Notes under the pieces: generated by a model
What the model saw: the letters and a program-made list of their open reading frames with translations, nothing else
Told to the model about the DNA's origin: nothing
Database searches by the model: none
Part shown: piece by piece, positions 8,782-16,058 of the stretch
Layout of the letters: each line of letters begins with the position of its first letter
How positions within the stretch are numbered: the stretch's first letter is position 1
Source of the DNA: Chryseobacterium salivictor
Lineage (GTDB): Bacteria > Bacteroidota > Bacteroidia > Flavobacteriales > Weeksellaceae
Length of the DNA stretch: 64,000 bases
Direction: 5' to 3'
Assembly (NCBI RefSeq): GCF_004359195.1
Contig: NZ_CP037954.1
Span: 2,232,001 to 2,296,000 of the forward strand
Position numbers and translations under genes: made by a program

Positions 8782-9240
8782 TTATAATTTTAAATAATCT
8801 TTGATGTATAGTTTCAAATCTTCATCATTTGTGTTTTTGTATTCCTTCGCCAAAAAATTTCGGTCTTCTTTAATCTGCTGATTATATCCTAAAATTGAAG
8901 GCGCTTTTTCCTGGGTGATTAAACGCATTAATCTGATTTCTAAATTTTTAGGATCTGCTTTTAAAGCCTGTTCCATTGTTTTCTTTCCCTCATTAAAGTA
9001 AGACATTTTTTTCAGCGGATTAAAGGCATGTTTTGCCATAAAGAATTTTCCTACGGCTAAAAATCCCCCGTAAACCGGTTCTTTCGAATTCCGGTAAGCG
9101 GTGCTGGATTTTTCGATCAATGTTTTTGCCGATTTTTCAGAACTTTCACCCGTTTTCAGCAAAGTTCGTAATTCTTTTATATTTTGAGAAAACATCATAT
9201 TGGAAATCAATAGAATTAAAAGCAAACTCAATTTTTTCAT
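8782..9240 (-). CDS. Exported protein of unknown function inside the crt operon
   Basis: A 152-residue protein with a signal peptide (MKKLSLLLILLISNMMFSQ) and a helical, TPR-like body: KTLIEKSSTAYRNSKEPVYGGFLAVGKF, then MEQALKADPKNLEIRLMRLI. Its start shares a base with the crtB stop (TAATG), so translation is coupled to crtB, and it ends one base before crtZ. I recognise no characterised family. Tight coupling between crtB and crtZ suggests a conserved role with carotenoids or the envelope, perhaps as a scaffold (inference only). A similar small exported gene in other flavobacterial crt operons would support this. Confidence 0.75.
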   Translation of the reverse strand: MKKLSLLLILLISNMMFSQNIKELRTLLKTGESSEKSAKTLIEKSSTAYRNSKEPVYGGFLAVGKFFMAKHAFNPLKKMSYFNEGKKTMEQALKADPKNLEIRLMRLITQEKAPSILGYNQQIKEDRNFLAKEYKNTNDEDLKLYIKDYLKL

Positions 9241-10085
9241 TACAGCAGATTCAGATTTTTATTTAAAATCATTTCCCCAAAGAGGTACATTTTTCGGGCA
9301 TTTGAAACGCGTATTCTTTTGGTTAAAAGCAATTCTGGTTTCGTCCTTCTTATTTTCTTAAACAAATTAAAGTAATATTTGTAGGCCATAAAAACGGCTA
9401 ACCTGCTTGAAATTGGAAGCATTTTAATTCCAATTTTAGCGTGTTCGAAATCTTTTGCGATATCTTTTTCAATTTCAATTTTATCTTTTTCTGAAAAATT
9501 TTTAAAATCGACTCCGGGGAAATAAGTCCGGTTGAGATCAAGAAAGTCAGCACTGATATCCCTTAAAAAATTGATCTTTTGAAAAGCTGCGCCTAAACTC
9601 TGTGCATAAGGTTTCAGTTTTTCATATTCTGCAATATTGCCATTAACAAAGACTTTAAGACACATCAAACCTACAACTTCGGCAGAACCATAAATATATT
9701 CGTTGTATTTTTCATCATTCAGATCTTTAATATCTCCCAAATCCATCTTCATTGAATGCAGGAAAGCATCGACCAAATCCTGCGGAATATTTTTCTCACG
9801 CTGCGTTAAACAGAAGGAATGTAAAATTGGATTGAGGGAAATACCGTTTTCTTTCGCAGAATGGTAATTTCTCTCAAATTCTGCCATTAATCTTACCTTG
9901 TCATAGTCGTGAAAAGTATCCACAATCTCATCTGCCAATCTTACAAATCCGTAAATGTTATAGATATGCTGGCGGATTTCCGGTTGAAAAAGAGAAGACG
10001 CCTTGTAGAACGAGGTGCTGTATTTTTCGGTGACCATCTTCGAAGATTGCCCACAAAACGAATTAAAAATTTCTAAATTATTCAT
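9240..10085 (-). CDS. crtB: Phytoene synthase (squalene/phytoene synthase family)
   Basis: A 281-residue prenyl-transferring enzyme condensing two geranylgeranyl diphosphates to phytoene. The first aspartate-rich motif is at residues 52-56 (DEIVD in RLADEIVDTF) and the second in FLRDISADFLDLNRTYFP, which also carries the family's tyrosine/phenylalanine pattern. No signal peptide. It follows crtI by 2 bp and is translationally linked to the next gene (TAATG). crtE (GGPP synthase) is not in the window and must be supplied from elsewhere. The crtI-crtB pairing excludes squalene synthase with good confidence. Confidence 0.95.
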   Translation of the reverse strand: MNNLEIFNSFCGQSSKMVTEKYSTSFYKASSLFQPEIRQHIYNIYGFVRLADEIVDTFHDYDKVRLMAEFERNYHSAKENGISLNPILHSFCLTQREKNIPQDLVDAFLHSMKMDLGDIKDLNDEKYNEYIYGSAEVVGLMCLKVFVNGNIAEYEKLKPYAQSLGAAFQKINFLRDISADFLDLNRTYFPGVDFKNFSEKDKIEIEKDIAKDFEHAKIGIKMLPISSRLAVFMAYKYYFNLFKKIRRTKPELLLTKRIRVSNARKMYLFGEMILNKNLNLL

Positions 10086-10087
10086 CG

Positions 10088-11557
10088 TTAGAATATTTTG
10101 TTTTGATGTTGAAGAATGTAATCTGTCACTACTTTTCCGGAGATTAAAGCGGGCGGAACACCCGGTCCGGGAACGGTAAGCTGACCGGTGTAGAATAAAT
10201 TCTTTATTTTTTTGTTACTGATGCTTGGCCGTAAAACAGAAGTTTGTAATAAGGTGTTGGCCAATCCGTACGCGTTACCACGGCAGGAGTTGTAGCGCTC
10301 TTTGAAATCCTGTACCCCAAAACTTTTTTTGAACAGTACTGAACTTCGCAAATCTACACCGATGTTTTTTTCCACCCGATCCATAATCAGTTCGAAATAC
10401 CGGTCATGAATATCCTGACTATCCTCTAAATCTACCGCTACAGGAATTAAGAAAAAGCCCACTTCTTTTCCTTCCGGACATAAATCCAAATCCGTTTTCG
10501 ACGAGAAATTGGCATAGAACAAAGGTTTTTTTGGCAATTTCGGTTCATCATAAATATCAACAGCATGCTGCCCGAAATCGGTATCGAAGAATAAATTGTG
10601 ATGCTGCAGTTCCGGAACTTTTTTGTCAAACGCTACATAATATAAAAAGGACGATGGGGCAAAAACTTTCTTTTGCCAATATTTGTCGCTGTAGTTTTTT
10701 TGATTAGGATTTAAAAGTTGCTCGGTATGAGCATAATCCGCACCGGAAATTACCAGATCGGTATCGAAGAAACCGTGAGTGGTGACAACGCTTGTCGCCG
10801 CATTGTTTTCAGTTTCTATTTTTATTACATTTTGATTAAGGTGAAATTCAACGCCTAATTCTTTTGCCAACTTCACCATTCCCAGAGCAACTGCATTAAA
10901 GCCTCCTTTCGGATACCAGGTTCCCAAACCAAAATCGGCGTGATTCATAAAATTATAAAACGCCGGCGTATTCTGTGGTTTCGCTCCCAAAAACAGAACG
11001 GGAAATTCCAGAATACTTTGAAGTTTTGGATTTTTGATGTTCTTTCTTACCGTCTGCGAAATGTTTTGAACAAACAGATTTAATCTGGAGGCTGTCTCTA
11101 AACTGACCAGTTCTAACAAAGATTTCCCGGGATTGTACACCAAATCTTTCATCGCGATTTCGTAATTTTTGCGGGAATCTTCCATGAATTTCCGCAAATG
11201 CTTTCCGCTTCCGGGTTCTACTTCTTCAAATTTAGCAATGATTTTTTCAGGTTCATCAGAAATATCGATGTAGTCATCTTTCCCGAAAATAACTCTGTAA
11301 CCGGGAGATAACTTCTTTAATTCATAATAATCAGAAACATTTTTGCCGAAATCAGCAAAAAACCGTTCGAATATATCCGGCATCCAATACCAACTTGGTC
11401 CCATGTCAAATTTAAATCCAGCAATTTCCAGCATAGAAGCTCGGCCGCCTAACTGTTCGTTTTTTTCTAAAACCTGAACAGAATAGCCTGCTTTAGCCAT
11501 GTAACAGGCAGAAGCAATAGCGGAAAATCCGGATCCGATAATGATTACTTTTTTCAT
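10088..11557 (-). CDS. crtI: Phytoene desaturase (CrtI family)
   Basis: A 489-residue FAD-dependent desaturase taking phytoene to lycopene. The N-terminal dinucleotide-binding motif is IIGSGFSAIASACYMAKAG followed by VLEKNEQLGGRAS. The C-terminal family signature reads NLFYTGQLTVPGPGVPPALI. It is the first gene of a seven-gene minus-strand operon. A TAnnTTTG-like box lies at 11575-11582 on the minus strand, 17 nt before its ATG. The 88-bp gap to the divergent TetR-like gene is short, so both promoters sit in one control region and the TetR-like protein is a plausible repressor (inference). Confidence 0.95.
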   Translation of the reverse strand: MKKVIIIGSGFSAIASACYMAKAGYSVQVLEKNEQLGGRASMLEIAGFKFDMGPSWYWMPDIFERFFADFGKNVSDYYELKKLSPGYRVIFGKDDYIDISDEPEKIIAKFEEVEPGSGKHLRKFMEDSRKNYEIAMKDLVYNPGKSLLELVSLETASRLNLFVQNISQTVRKNIKNPKLQSILEFPVLFLGAKPQNTPAFYNFMNHADFGLGTWYPKGGFNAVALGMVKLAKELGVEFHLNQNVIKIETENNAATSVVTTHGFFDTDLVISGADYAHTEQLLNPNQKNYSDKYWQKKVFAPSSFLYYVAFDKKVPELQHHNLFFDTDFGQHAVDIYDEPKLPKKPLFYANFSSKTDLDLCPEGKEVGFFLIPVAVDLEDSQDIHDRYFELIMDRVEKNIGVDLRSSVLFKKSFGVQDFKERYNSCRGNAYGLANTLLQTSVLRPSISNKKIKNLFYTGQLTVPGPGVPPALISGKVVTDYILQHQNKIF

Positions 11558-11574
11558 CTCTTTTAATAATGGAA

Positions 11575-11582
11575 CAAAAATA
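11575..11582 (-). promoter_or_regulatory. Putative -7 box of the crt operon
   Basis: Reads TATTTTTG on the minus strand, a match to TAnnTTTG, 17 nt before the crtI start. No TTG element is found at the usual distance, so a regulator may be needed, or the call may be wrong. Confidence 0.4.
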
Positions 11583-11615
11583 TACTTTTATTTTATAAAT
11601 AGAAAATATTTTTAC

Positions 11616-11623
11616 TAAATTTG
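11616..11623 (+). promoter_or_regulatory. Putative -7 box of the TetR-AarF-photolyase operon
   Basis: TAAATTTG, a match to TAnnTTTG, 22 nt before the ATG at 11646. It lies back-to-back with the crt promoter within 50 bp. The -33 region is AT-rich without a clear TTG. Confidence 0.4.
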
Positions 11624-11645
11624 TGCTTTAATTTAAAACCAAGAT

Positions 11646-12317
11646 ATGAAAAATACAGAAGTAACTCAGGAAAAAATTTTAGATATTTATTCTAAATATG
11701 TTCTTCGAAATAATAAAAAGCCATTGAATGTTTTCACTTTCTGTGATGAACATGAGCTCGATGAATCTCAATTTTATTTCTTTTACGCTAATTTCGACCA
11801 GCTCGAAGCAGATTATCTTAAATATTTTATGAACCAAAGTATCCTCCTTATTTCTAAAGAAGAAGACTATGAAGGGGATGATGCCAAAACAAAAATGCTC
11901 TCCTTTTATTATACCTTTTTTGAACAGTTGACGATGAACAGAAGTTTGGTGATTTACCTTATCGGTTCAGACAAAAATAATTTGGATCATCTGAAAAAAT
12001 TGTGCACGCTGAAAAAAGAGTTTCAGTCCTTTATTAAAACATTAGCTATTTCGCAGCCATTGATGGAAAGTCAAAATGAAAATATGGCCAAAATAGAACG
12101 GTTCAAAAACAAAGGCATCGAAGAATTATATTGGGGACATTTTCTGACCACGCTGAAATTCTGGATAGAAGATACGAGTTCTAATTTCGAGAAAACCGAT
12201 ATTTTTATTGAAAAATCAGTGGACACCAGTTTCGAACTTTTTGAAATTAAACCTTTGAAGAAATTAGTCGATTTGGGAAAATTTCTCTTTAATGAAAAAA
12301 TAAAAAACAATTCATGA
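11646..12317 (+). CDS. TetR-like transcriptional regulator
   Basis: A 223-residue, mostly helical protein. The N-terminus (TQEKILDIYSKYVLRNNKKP, then FCDEHELDESQFYFFYANFDQLEADYL) follows the TetR helix-turn-helix layout, with FYANFDQLE in place of the usual FYxxFxxKE. The rest resembles the TetR C-terminal domain. It is divergent from crtI by 88 bp and overlaps the ABC1 kinase gene by ATGA, so it heads an eight-gene run ending in photolyase. A role in controlling the carotenoid/photoprotection genes is a reasonable inference from position; no ligand can be predicted. Confidence 0.68.
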   Translation: MKNTEVTQEKILDIYSKYVLRNNKKPLNVFTFCDEHELDESQFYFFYANFDQLEADYLKYFMNQSILLISKEEDYEGDDAKTKMLSFYYTFFEQLTMNRSLVIYLIGSDKNNLDHLKKLCTLKKEFQSFIKTLAISQPLMESQNENMAKIERFKNKGIEELYWGHFLTTLKFWIEDTSSNFEKTDIFIEKSVDTSFELFEIKPLKKLVDLGKFLFNEKIKNNS

Positions 12318-13633
12318 AAACCTTAGATAAAATACCAACAAGTAAAATCCAGCGTGCCGGTAAATTGATTTCCACCGGTGCTAAAGTTGGCGTGAATTAT
12401 TTAAAATACTACGGTGAAAAAATCACCAAAACGGAAGATGAAGCCAAAGACAATCTCAATAAAAATAACGCAACGGATATTTATGACAGTTTAAAAGAAT
12501 TGAAAGGAAGCGCGCTGAAAGTTGCCCAAATGTTGAGCATGGAAAAGAATATTTTACCGGCAGCTTACGTGGAGAAATTTTCTTTATCCCAGTTTCAGGT
12601 TCCGCCACTGTCGGCGCCTTTGGTGACCAAGATCTTTAAAACGTATTTTGGAAAAAGGCCCAATGAGCTTTTCGATGAGTTTGAGCCCAATTCCACCAAT
12701 GCTGCAAGTATCGGTCAGGTTCATAAAGCTAAAAAAGACGGTAAAGAACTGGCGGTAAAGATTCAGTATCCGGGAGTTTCCGACTCTATTTCCTCTGATT
12801 TGGCGATGGTAAAACCCATTGCGATGAAGATGTTCAATATCAAAGGGAAAAACTCCGATCAATATTTCAAAGAAGTGGAAGATAAGTTGCTGGAAGAAAC
12901 CGATTATAATTTAGAAATCAGTCAAAGTTTAGAAATCAGAAAAAGTTGTGAATCCTTGCCAAATCTGGCTTTCCCCGATTATTATCCGCAATATTCCAAT
13001 GACCGGATTATCACGATGGACTGGATGCACGGAATCCATCTTTCGACTTTCTGTGCCGCCAATCAGGATCCAAAACTGGCGAATAAGGTTGGTCAGGCGC
13101 TGTGGGATTTTTATATGTTTCAGATTCATCAGTTGAGAAAAGTACACGCGGATCCGCATCCGGGGAATTTTTTGGTTTCTGAAGAAGGAACTTTAATTGC
13201 TATTGATTTTGGCTGTATGAAAGGTATTCCTGAGGATTTTTATATTCCTTATTTTGAACTGGCAATTCGGGAGAATTTAGAAAATAAAGAGTTTTTTGAC
13301 CGGAAATTACTGGAACTGGAAATTATAAGAGCAGACGATTCTGCTGAAGAAAAAGAATTTTTCACGCAGATATTCTATGAGTTGCTGTATTTGTTTACTA
13401 CTCCTTTTCAGGAAGAAAATTTCGATTTCTCCGATGGTAAATTCTTTCAAGCGACTGCAGATCTTGGTCAGAAATATTCAAAAAATACCCAAATCAAAGG
13501 CAGAAATGCCAATCGCGGATCGAGACATTTTATTTATATGAACCGTACCTTTTTCGGACTCTATAATTTAATGCACGACATCAAAGCCGATCATATTCTT
13601 ATTAATAATTATAAAAATTTCATCAAAAATTGA
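12314..13633 (+). CDS. ABC1/AarF/UbiB-family atypical kinase
   Basis: A 439-residue protein-kinase-like protein of the ABC1 (UbiB/Coq8/AarF) family. Visible motifs: the alanine-rich nucleotide loop NAASIGQVHKAK, the lysine in ELAVKIQYPG, the catalytic loop VHADPHPGNFLV and the metal motif AIDFGCMKG. The N-terminal KxGQ motif is changed to KVAQ (GSALKVAQMLSME). There is no C-terminal transmembrane pair as in UbiB. Family members support isoprenoid-lipid or quinone metabolism, and the light-stress setting fits that. It overlaps the TetR-like gene by 4 bp and the next gene by TTGA. Confidence 0.88.
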   Translation: MKTLDKIPTSKIQRAGKLISTGAKVGVNYLKYYGEKITKTEDEAKDNLNKNNATDIYDSLKELKGSALKVAQMLSMEKNILPAAYVEKFSLSQFQVPPLSAPLVTKIFKTYFGKRPNELFDEFEPNSTNAASIGQVHKAKKDGKELAVKIQYPGVSDSISSDLAMVKPIAMKMFNIKGKNSDQYFKEVEDKLLEETDYNLEISQSLEIRKSCESLPNLAFPDYYPQYSNDRIITMDWMHGIHLSTFCAANQDPKLANKVGQALWDFYMFQIHQLRKVHADPHPGNFLVSEEGTLIAIDFGCMKGIPEDFYIPYFELAIRENLENKEFFDRKLLELEIIRADDSAEEKEFFTQIFYELLYLFTTPFQEENFDFSDGKFFQATADLGQKYSKNTQIKGRNANRGSRHFIYMNRTFFGLYNLMHDIKADHILINNYKNFIKN

Positions 13634-13905
13634 TTTTAACTGAACAGCAAACCGACCGGATTATCGAAATGGCCTGGGAAGACCGAACGCCTTTCGAAGC
13701 CATTTTCTATCAGTTTGAGTTGGCAGAAAAAGAAGTCATCGTTTTGATGAGAAAAGAATTAAAAAGGAGCTCTTTTAATTTATGGCGCAAACGGTTGAAT
13801 TCGGGAGTGAGTCAGAAACATTTGTACAAAAGAAATAGTGAGATCGATCGGTTTAAATGTGCAAGACAAAGAATGATATCCGGTAACAGAATAAGCAAGA
13901 GATAA
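13630..13905 (+). CDS. TIGR03643 / DUF2805 family protein
   Basis: A 91-residue basic protein: LTEQQTDRIIEMAWEDRTPFEAI, IVLMRKELKRSSFNLWRKR, then SQKHLYKR. This is the TIGR03643 pattern, a small family of unknown function typically found beside photolyase/cryptochrome genes. The first part resembles a short helix-turn-helix. The only sensible start is a TTG at 13630 whose bases overlap the AarF stop (TTGA), so expression probably relies on translational coupling. A basic C-terminus suggests nucleic-acid contact (inference). Confidence 0.8.
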   Translation: MILTEQQTDRIIEMAWEDRTPFEAIFYQFELAEKEVIVLMRKELKRSSFNLWRKRLNSGVSQKHLYKRNSEIDRFKCARQRMISGNRISKR

Positions 13906-13906
13906 A

Positions 13907-14530
13907 ATGATTACTGAAGAAAAAATGGTAAGAATAAGTCGCGGTCAGATTTTGGAAAGCGAAAAACTTTACCGGGTAAAATTGGTTAATTCTTTAGCGG
14001 GAATTCGTCAGGTTGTTTTGGTTGGAACCAAATCTAAAAGTGATTACGAAAATCTGGCGGTTTTCAGTTCGTTGATTCATTTGGGTGCAAATCCACCTTT
14101 GTTTGGGTTGATTTCAAGACCGGATTCTGTGGATCGGGATACTTTGGAAAACATCAGAGAAACCGAAAGTTATACTTTAAATTTCATTGATAAACAGTGG
14201 GTGAAACAGGCGCATCAGACTTCGGCGCGTTATCCAAAAGAGGTCTCAGAGTTTGCGGAAGTTGGTTTGACTGCGGAATATTTGGAAAACTGCTTTTCTC
14301 CATTTGTAAAAGAAGCTCCCATTAAAATAGAAATGAAACTGCAGCAAATTTTAGATATTGAGATTAATAAAACCAAAATGATTATTGGAAGCATCGAAAG
14401 CCTGTATCTTCAAAAAAACAGATTGGCAGAAGATGGCTTGGTAAAGCCGGATCACTTATTGTTAAGTGGTGGTCTGGATGCTTATTACAGCGGTGAATTT
14501 ATTACGCAGTTGCCTTATGCAAAACCTTAA
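13907..14530 (+). CDS. Flavin reductase-like (FMN-binding split barrel) protein
   Basis: A 207-residue protein of the flavin reductase/DIM6-NTAB group with an FMN-binding split barrel. Landmarks: NSLAGIRQVVLVGTKS, NLAVFSSLIHLGANPPLFGLISRP and RDTLENIRETESYTLNF, a pattern found in FMN-binding flavoproteins that use NAD(P)H. No signal peptide. It follows the TIGR03643 gene by 1 bp. In a cluster with photolyase it may supply reduced flavin or handle flavin-derived photo-oxidants (inference). The substrate is unknown. Confidence 0.85.
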   Translation: MITEEKMVRISRGQILESEKLYRVKLVNSLAGIRQVVLVGTKSKSDYENLAVFSSLIHLGANPPLFGLISRPDSVDRDTLENIRETESYTLNFIDKQWVKQAHQTSARYPKEVSEFAEVGLTAEYLENCFSPFVKEAPIKIEMKLQQILDIEINKTKMIIGSIESLYLQKNRLAEDGLVKPDHLLLSGGLDAYYSGEFITQLPYAKP

Positions 14531-14547
14531 AATTAATTTGAGTTTCA

Positions 14548-14703
14548 GTGAGAAATGTGAAGAAAGAACATTTGCCGGTGAATATTTGTCTGACTTGTAA
14601 AAGGCCTTTTTCCTGGCGCAAAAAATGGGAAAAAGATTGGGAGAAGGTAAAGTTTTGTAGTGAAAAATGTAAAAAAAATAAATCCATAAATAACGACTGT
14701 TGA
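14548..14703 (+). CDS. DUF2256 family small zinc-ribbon-like protein
   Basis: A 51-residue protein. It matches DUF2256: LPVNICLTCKRPFSWRKKWE, a Trp-rich centre, then VKFCSEKCKKNK. The Cys pairs (CLTC and CSEKC) probably bind one zinc. DUF2256 genes often sit beside TIGR03643 and photolyase genes, as here. There is no ATG in frame; a GTG at 14548 is chosen, with a GTG at 14557 as alternative. Its TGA is 2 bp before the next ATG. Confidence 0.8.
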   Translation: MRNVKKEHLPVNICLTCKRPFSWRKKWEKDWEKVKFCSEKCKKNKSINNDC

Positions 14704-14705
14704 CC

Positions 14706-15401
14706 ATGAAAAATATACTGATCATAGGTGCCGGAAAAGGAATTGGACTAAAATCTGCGCAGCTTTTAAAAGATGAAAATCTGTACACCATTTCCCGAAA
14801 TCTCACTCCAGAACTGGAAAGTTTAGGAACTCATTTTTTTCAGCTGGATATATCCAAAAATGATCTAAGTGAAGTATCTTTACCTGATGAATTGCACGGT
14901 CTTGTTTTTTGTCCCGGATCGATTAATTTGAAACCGTTTAACCGTCTTTCAGAAGCAGATTTTTTGGCAGACTTTAATCAGAATCTGATGGGTGCGGTGA
15001 AAATTATTCAGAAATGTCTGCCGGCTTTGAAGAAATCGAAATCGGCAAGTATCATTCTTTTTTCAACGGTTGCGGCCAAAGTAGGAATGCCATTTCATAC
15101 TTCAGTTGCAGCAAGTAAAGGAGCAATCGAAGGTTTTGCAAAGAGCCTGGCTGCCGAACTGGCTTCTGCGAAAATAAGGGTGAATGTCATTGCGCCTTCG
15201 CTTTCGAATACGGCATTGGCGGCGCAACTTCTTTCCACTGAAGAGAAAAGAGAAGCCTCGGCGAAAAGACATCCGTTGCAAAGAATCGGTTTGCCAGACG
15301 ATAGTGCGCAACTCGTTGAGTTTCTGCTTTCAGATAAAAGTTCGTGGATCACAGCCCAAATTATTGGAGTTGACGGCGGTCTGGGAAATATTAAACTTTA
15401 A
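14706..15401 (+). CDS. SDR-family protein lacking the catalytic tyrosine
   Basis: A 231-residue classical-length SDR: nucleotide motif IIGAGKGIGLKSAQ, VFCPGSIN in place of NNAG, STVAAK around the catalytic serine, C-terminal VDGGLG. The YxxxK motif reads VAASK (HTSVAASKGAIEG), so the catalytic Tyr is absent although the Lys remains. It may use another residue (Ser or His just upstream) or may only bind nucleotide. The ATG at 14706 is preferred to an overlapping TTG at 14700. It belongs to the photolyase operon, whose SDR member is widespread in such clusters. Confidence 0.85.
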   Translation: MKNILIIGAGKGIGLKSAQLLKDENLYTISRNLTPELESLGTHFFQLDISKNDLSEVSLPDELHGLVFCPGSINLKPFNRLSEADFLADFNQNLMGAVKIIQKCLPALKKSKSASIILFSTVAAKVGMPFHTSVAASKGAIEGFAKSLAAELASAKIRVNVIAPSLSNTALAAQLLSTEEKREASAKRHPLQRIGLPDDSAQLVEFLLSDKSSWITAQIIGVDGGLGNIKL

Positions 15402-15407
15402 AAAGTT

Positions 15408-16058
15408 ATGGAATTAAATTTAATTATAGAGATTTTAAAAGAACTCGATTCTTTTCAGAAAATTCAGCCGGGAAGTCAAAAAACGCTGGAAGATTTCAGA
15501 ATGTATCTGAATGAAAAAGCCTACGAAAAAGAAACCCCCAGAAATTTAACCGAAAAGTTTGATCTGGAAGTGTACGATCTTGAAAACGAAATTGCCAAAC
15601 AGGTAATTATGCTTGGTAGATATTCTAAACAGTTGATCCGAAAGTCTTTGGAGGATAATCCTAATTTGGTCAATGAAGATTTTACCTATCTTTTCAGAAT
15701 GATGGATTATCCGTCGCTGACCAAAATGCAGCTCATCGAAAAAAATGCCCATGAAAAACAAACCGGCATCGAAATTATCAAAAGATTGGTAAAAAATGGT
15801 CTCTTAATTGAAAGTCCTGATCAAAATGATAAAAGAAGCACCCGGATTTCGGTAACCGAAAAAGGAAAAAAAGTTTTCCTGGAATCGATGAAAGATATTA
15901 CCATCGTCTCTAAAATTATGTGCGGAAAACTCAACGGGGAAGAAAAAGGAAATTTGCTGAATTATTTGAAAAAGCTCAACACTTTTCACCACACCGTTTA
16001 CACGAATTTTAAAAATGAAGAATTGGTAAGAATTCTTCAAATGGTAGATCATGACTGA
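15408..16058 (+). CDS. MarR-like winged-helix transcriptional regulator
   Basis: A 216-residue protein with a winged helix at about residues 95-165: DYPSLTKMQLIEKNAHEKQTGIEIIKRLVKNGLL, then a wing with DQNDKRSTRISVTEKGKKVF, the usual MarR D-x-R-[ST] pattern. The N-terminal helices (about 1-80) and C-terminal helices likely dimerise. It overlaps the photolyase gene by 8 bp (ATGACTGA). The operon thus has two regulators, a TetR-like one at its head and this one. Ligand unknown; oxidative or light signals are plausible (inference). Confidence 0.8.
   Translation: MELNLIIEILKELDSFQKIQPGSQKTLEDFRMYLNEKAYEKETPRNLTEKFDLEVYDLENEIAKQVIMLGRYSKQLIRKSLEDNPNLVNEDFTYLFRMMDYPSLTKMQLIEKNAHEKQTGIEIIKRLVKNGLLIESPDQNDKRSTRISVTEKGKKVFLESMKDITIVSKIMCGKLNGEEKGNLLNYLKKLNTFHHTVYTNFKNEELVRILQMVDHD

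Noticed and set aside
14462..14806. A 114-codon minus-strand ORF over the DUF2256 region
   Set aside because: It is the shadow of the DUF2256 gene and its neighbours; DUF2256 has clear Cys motifs.
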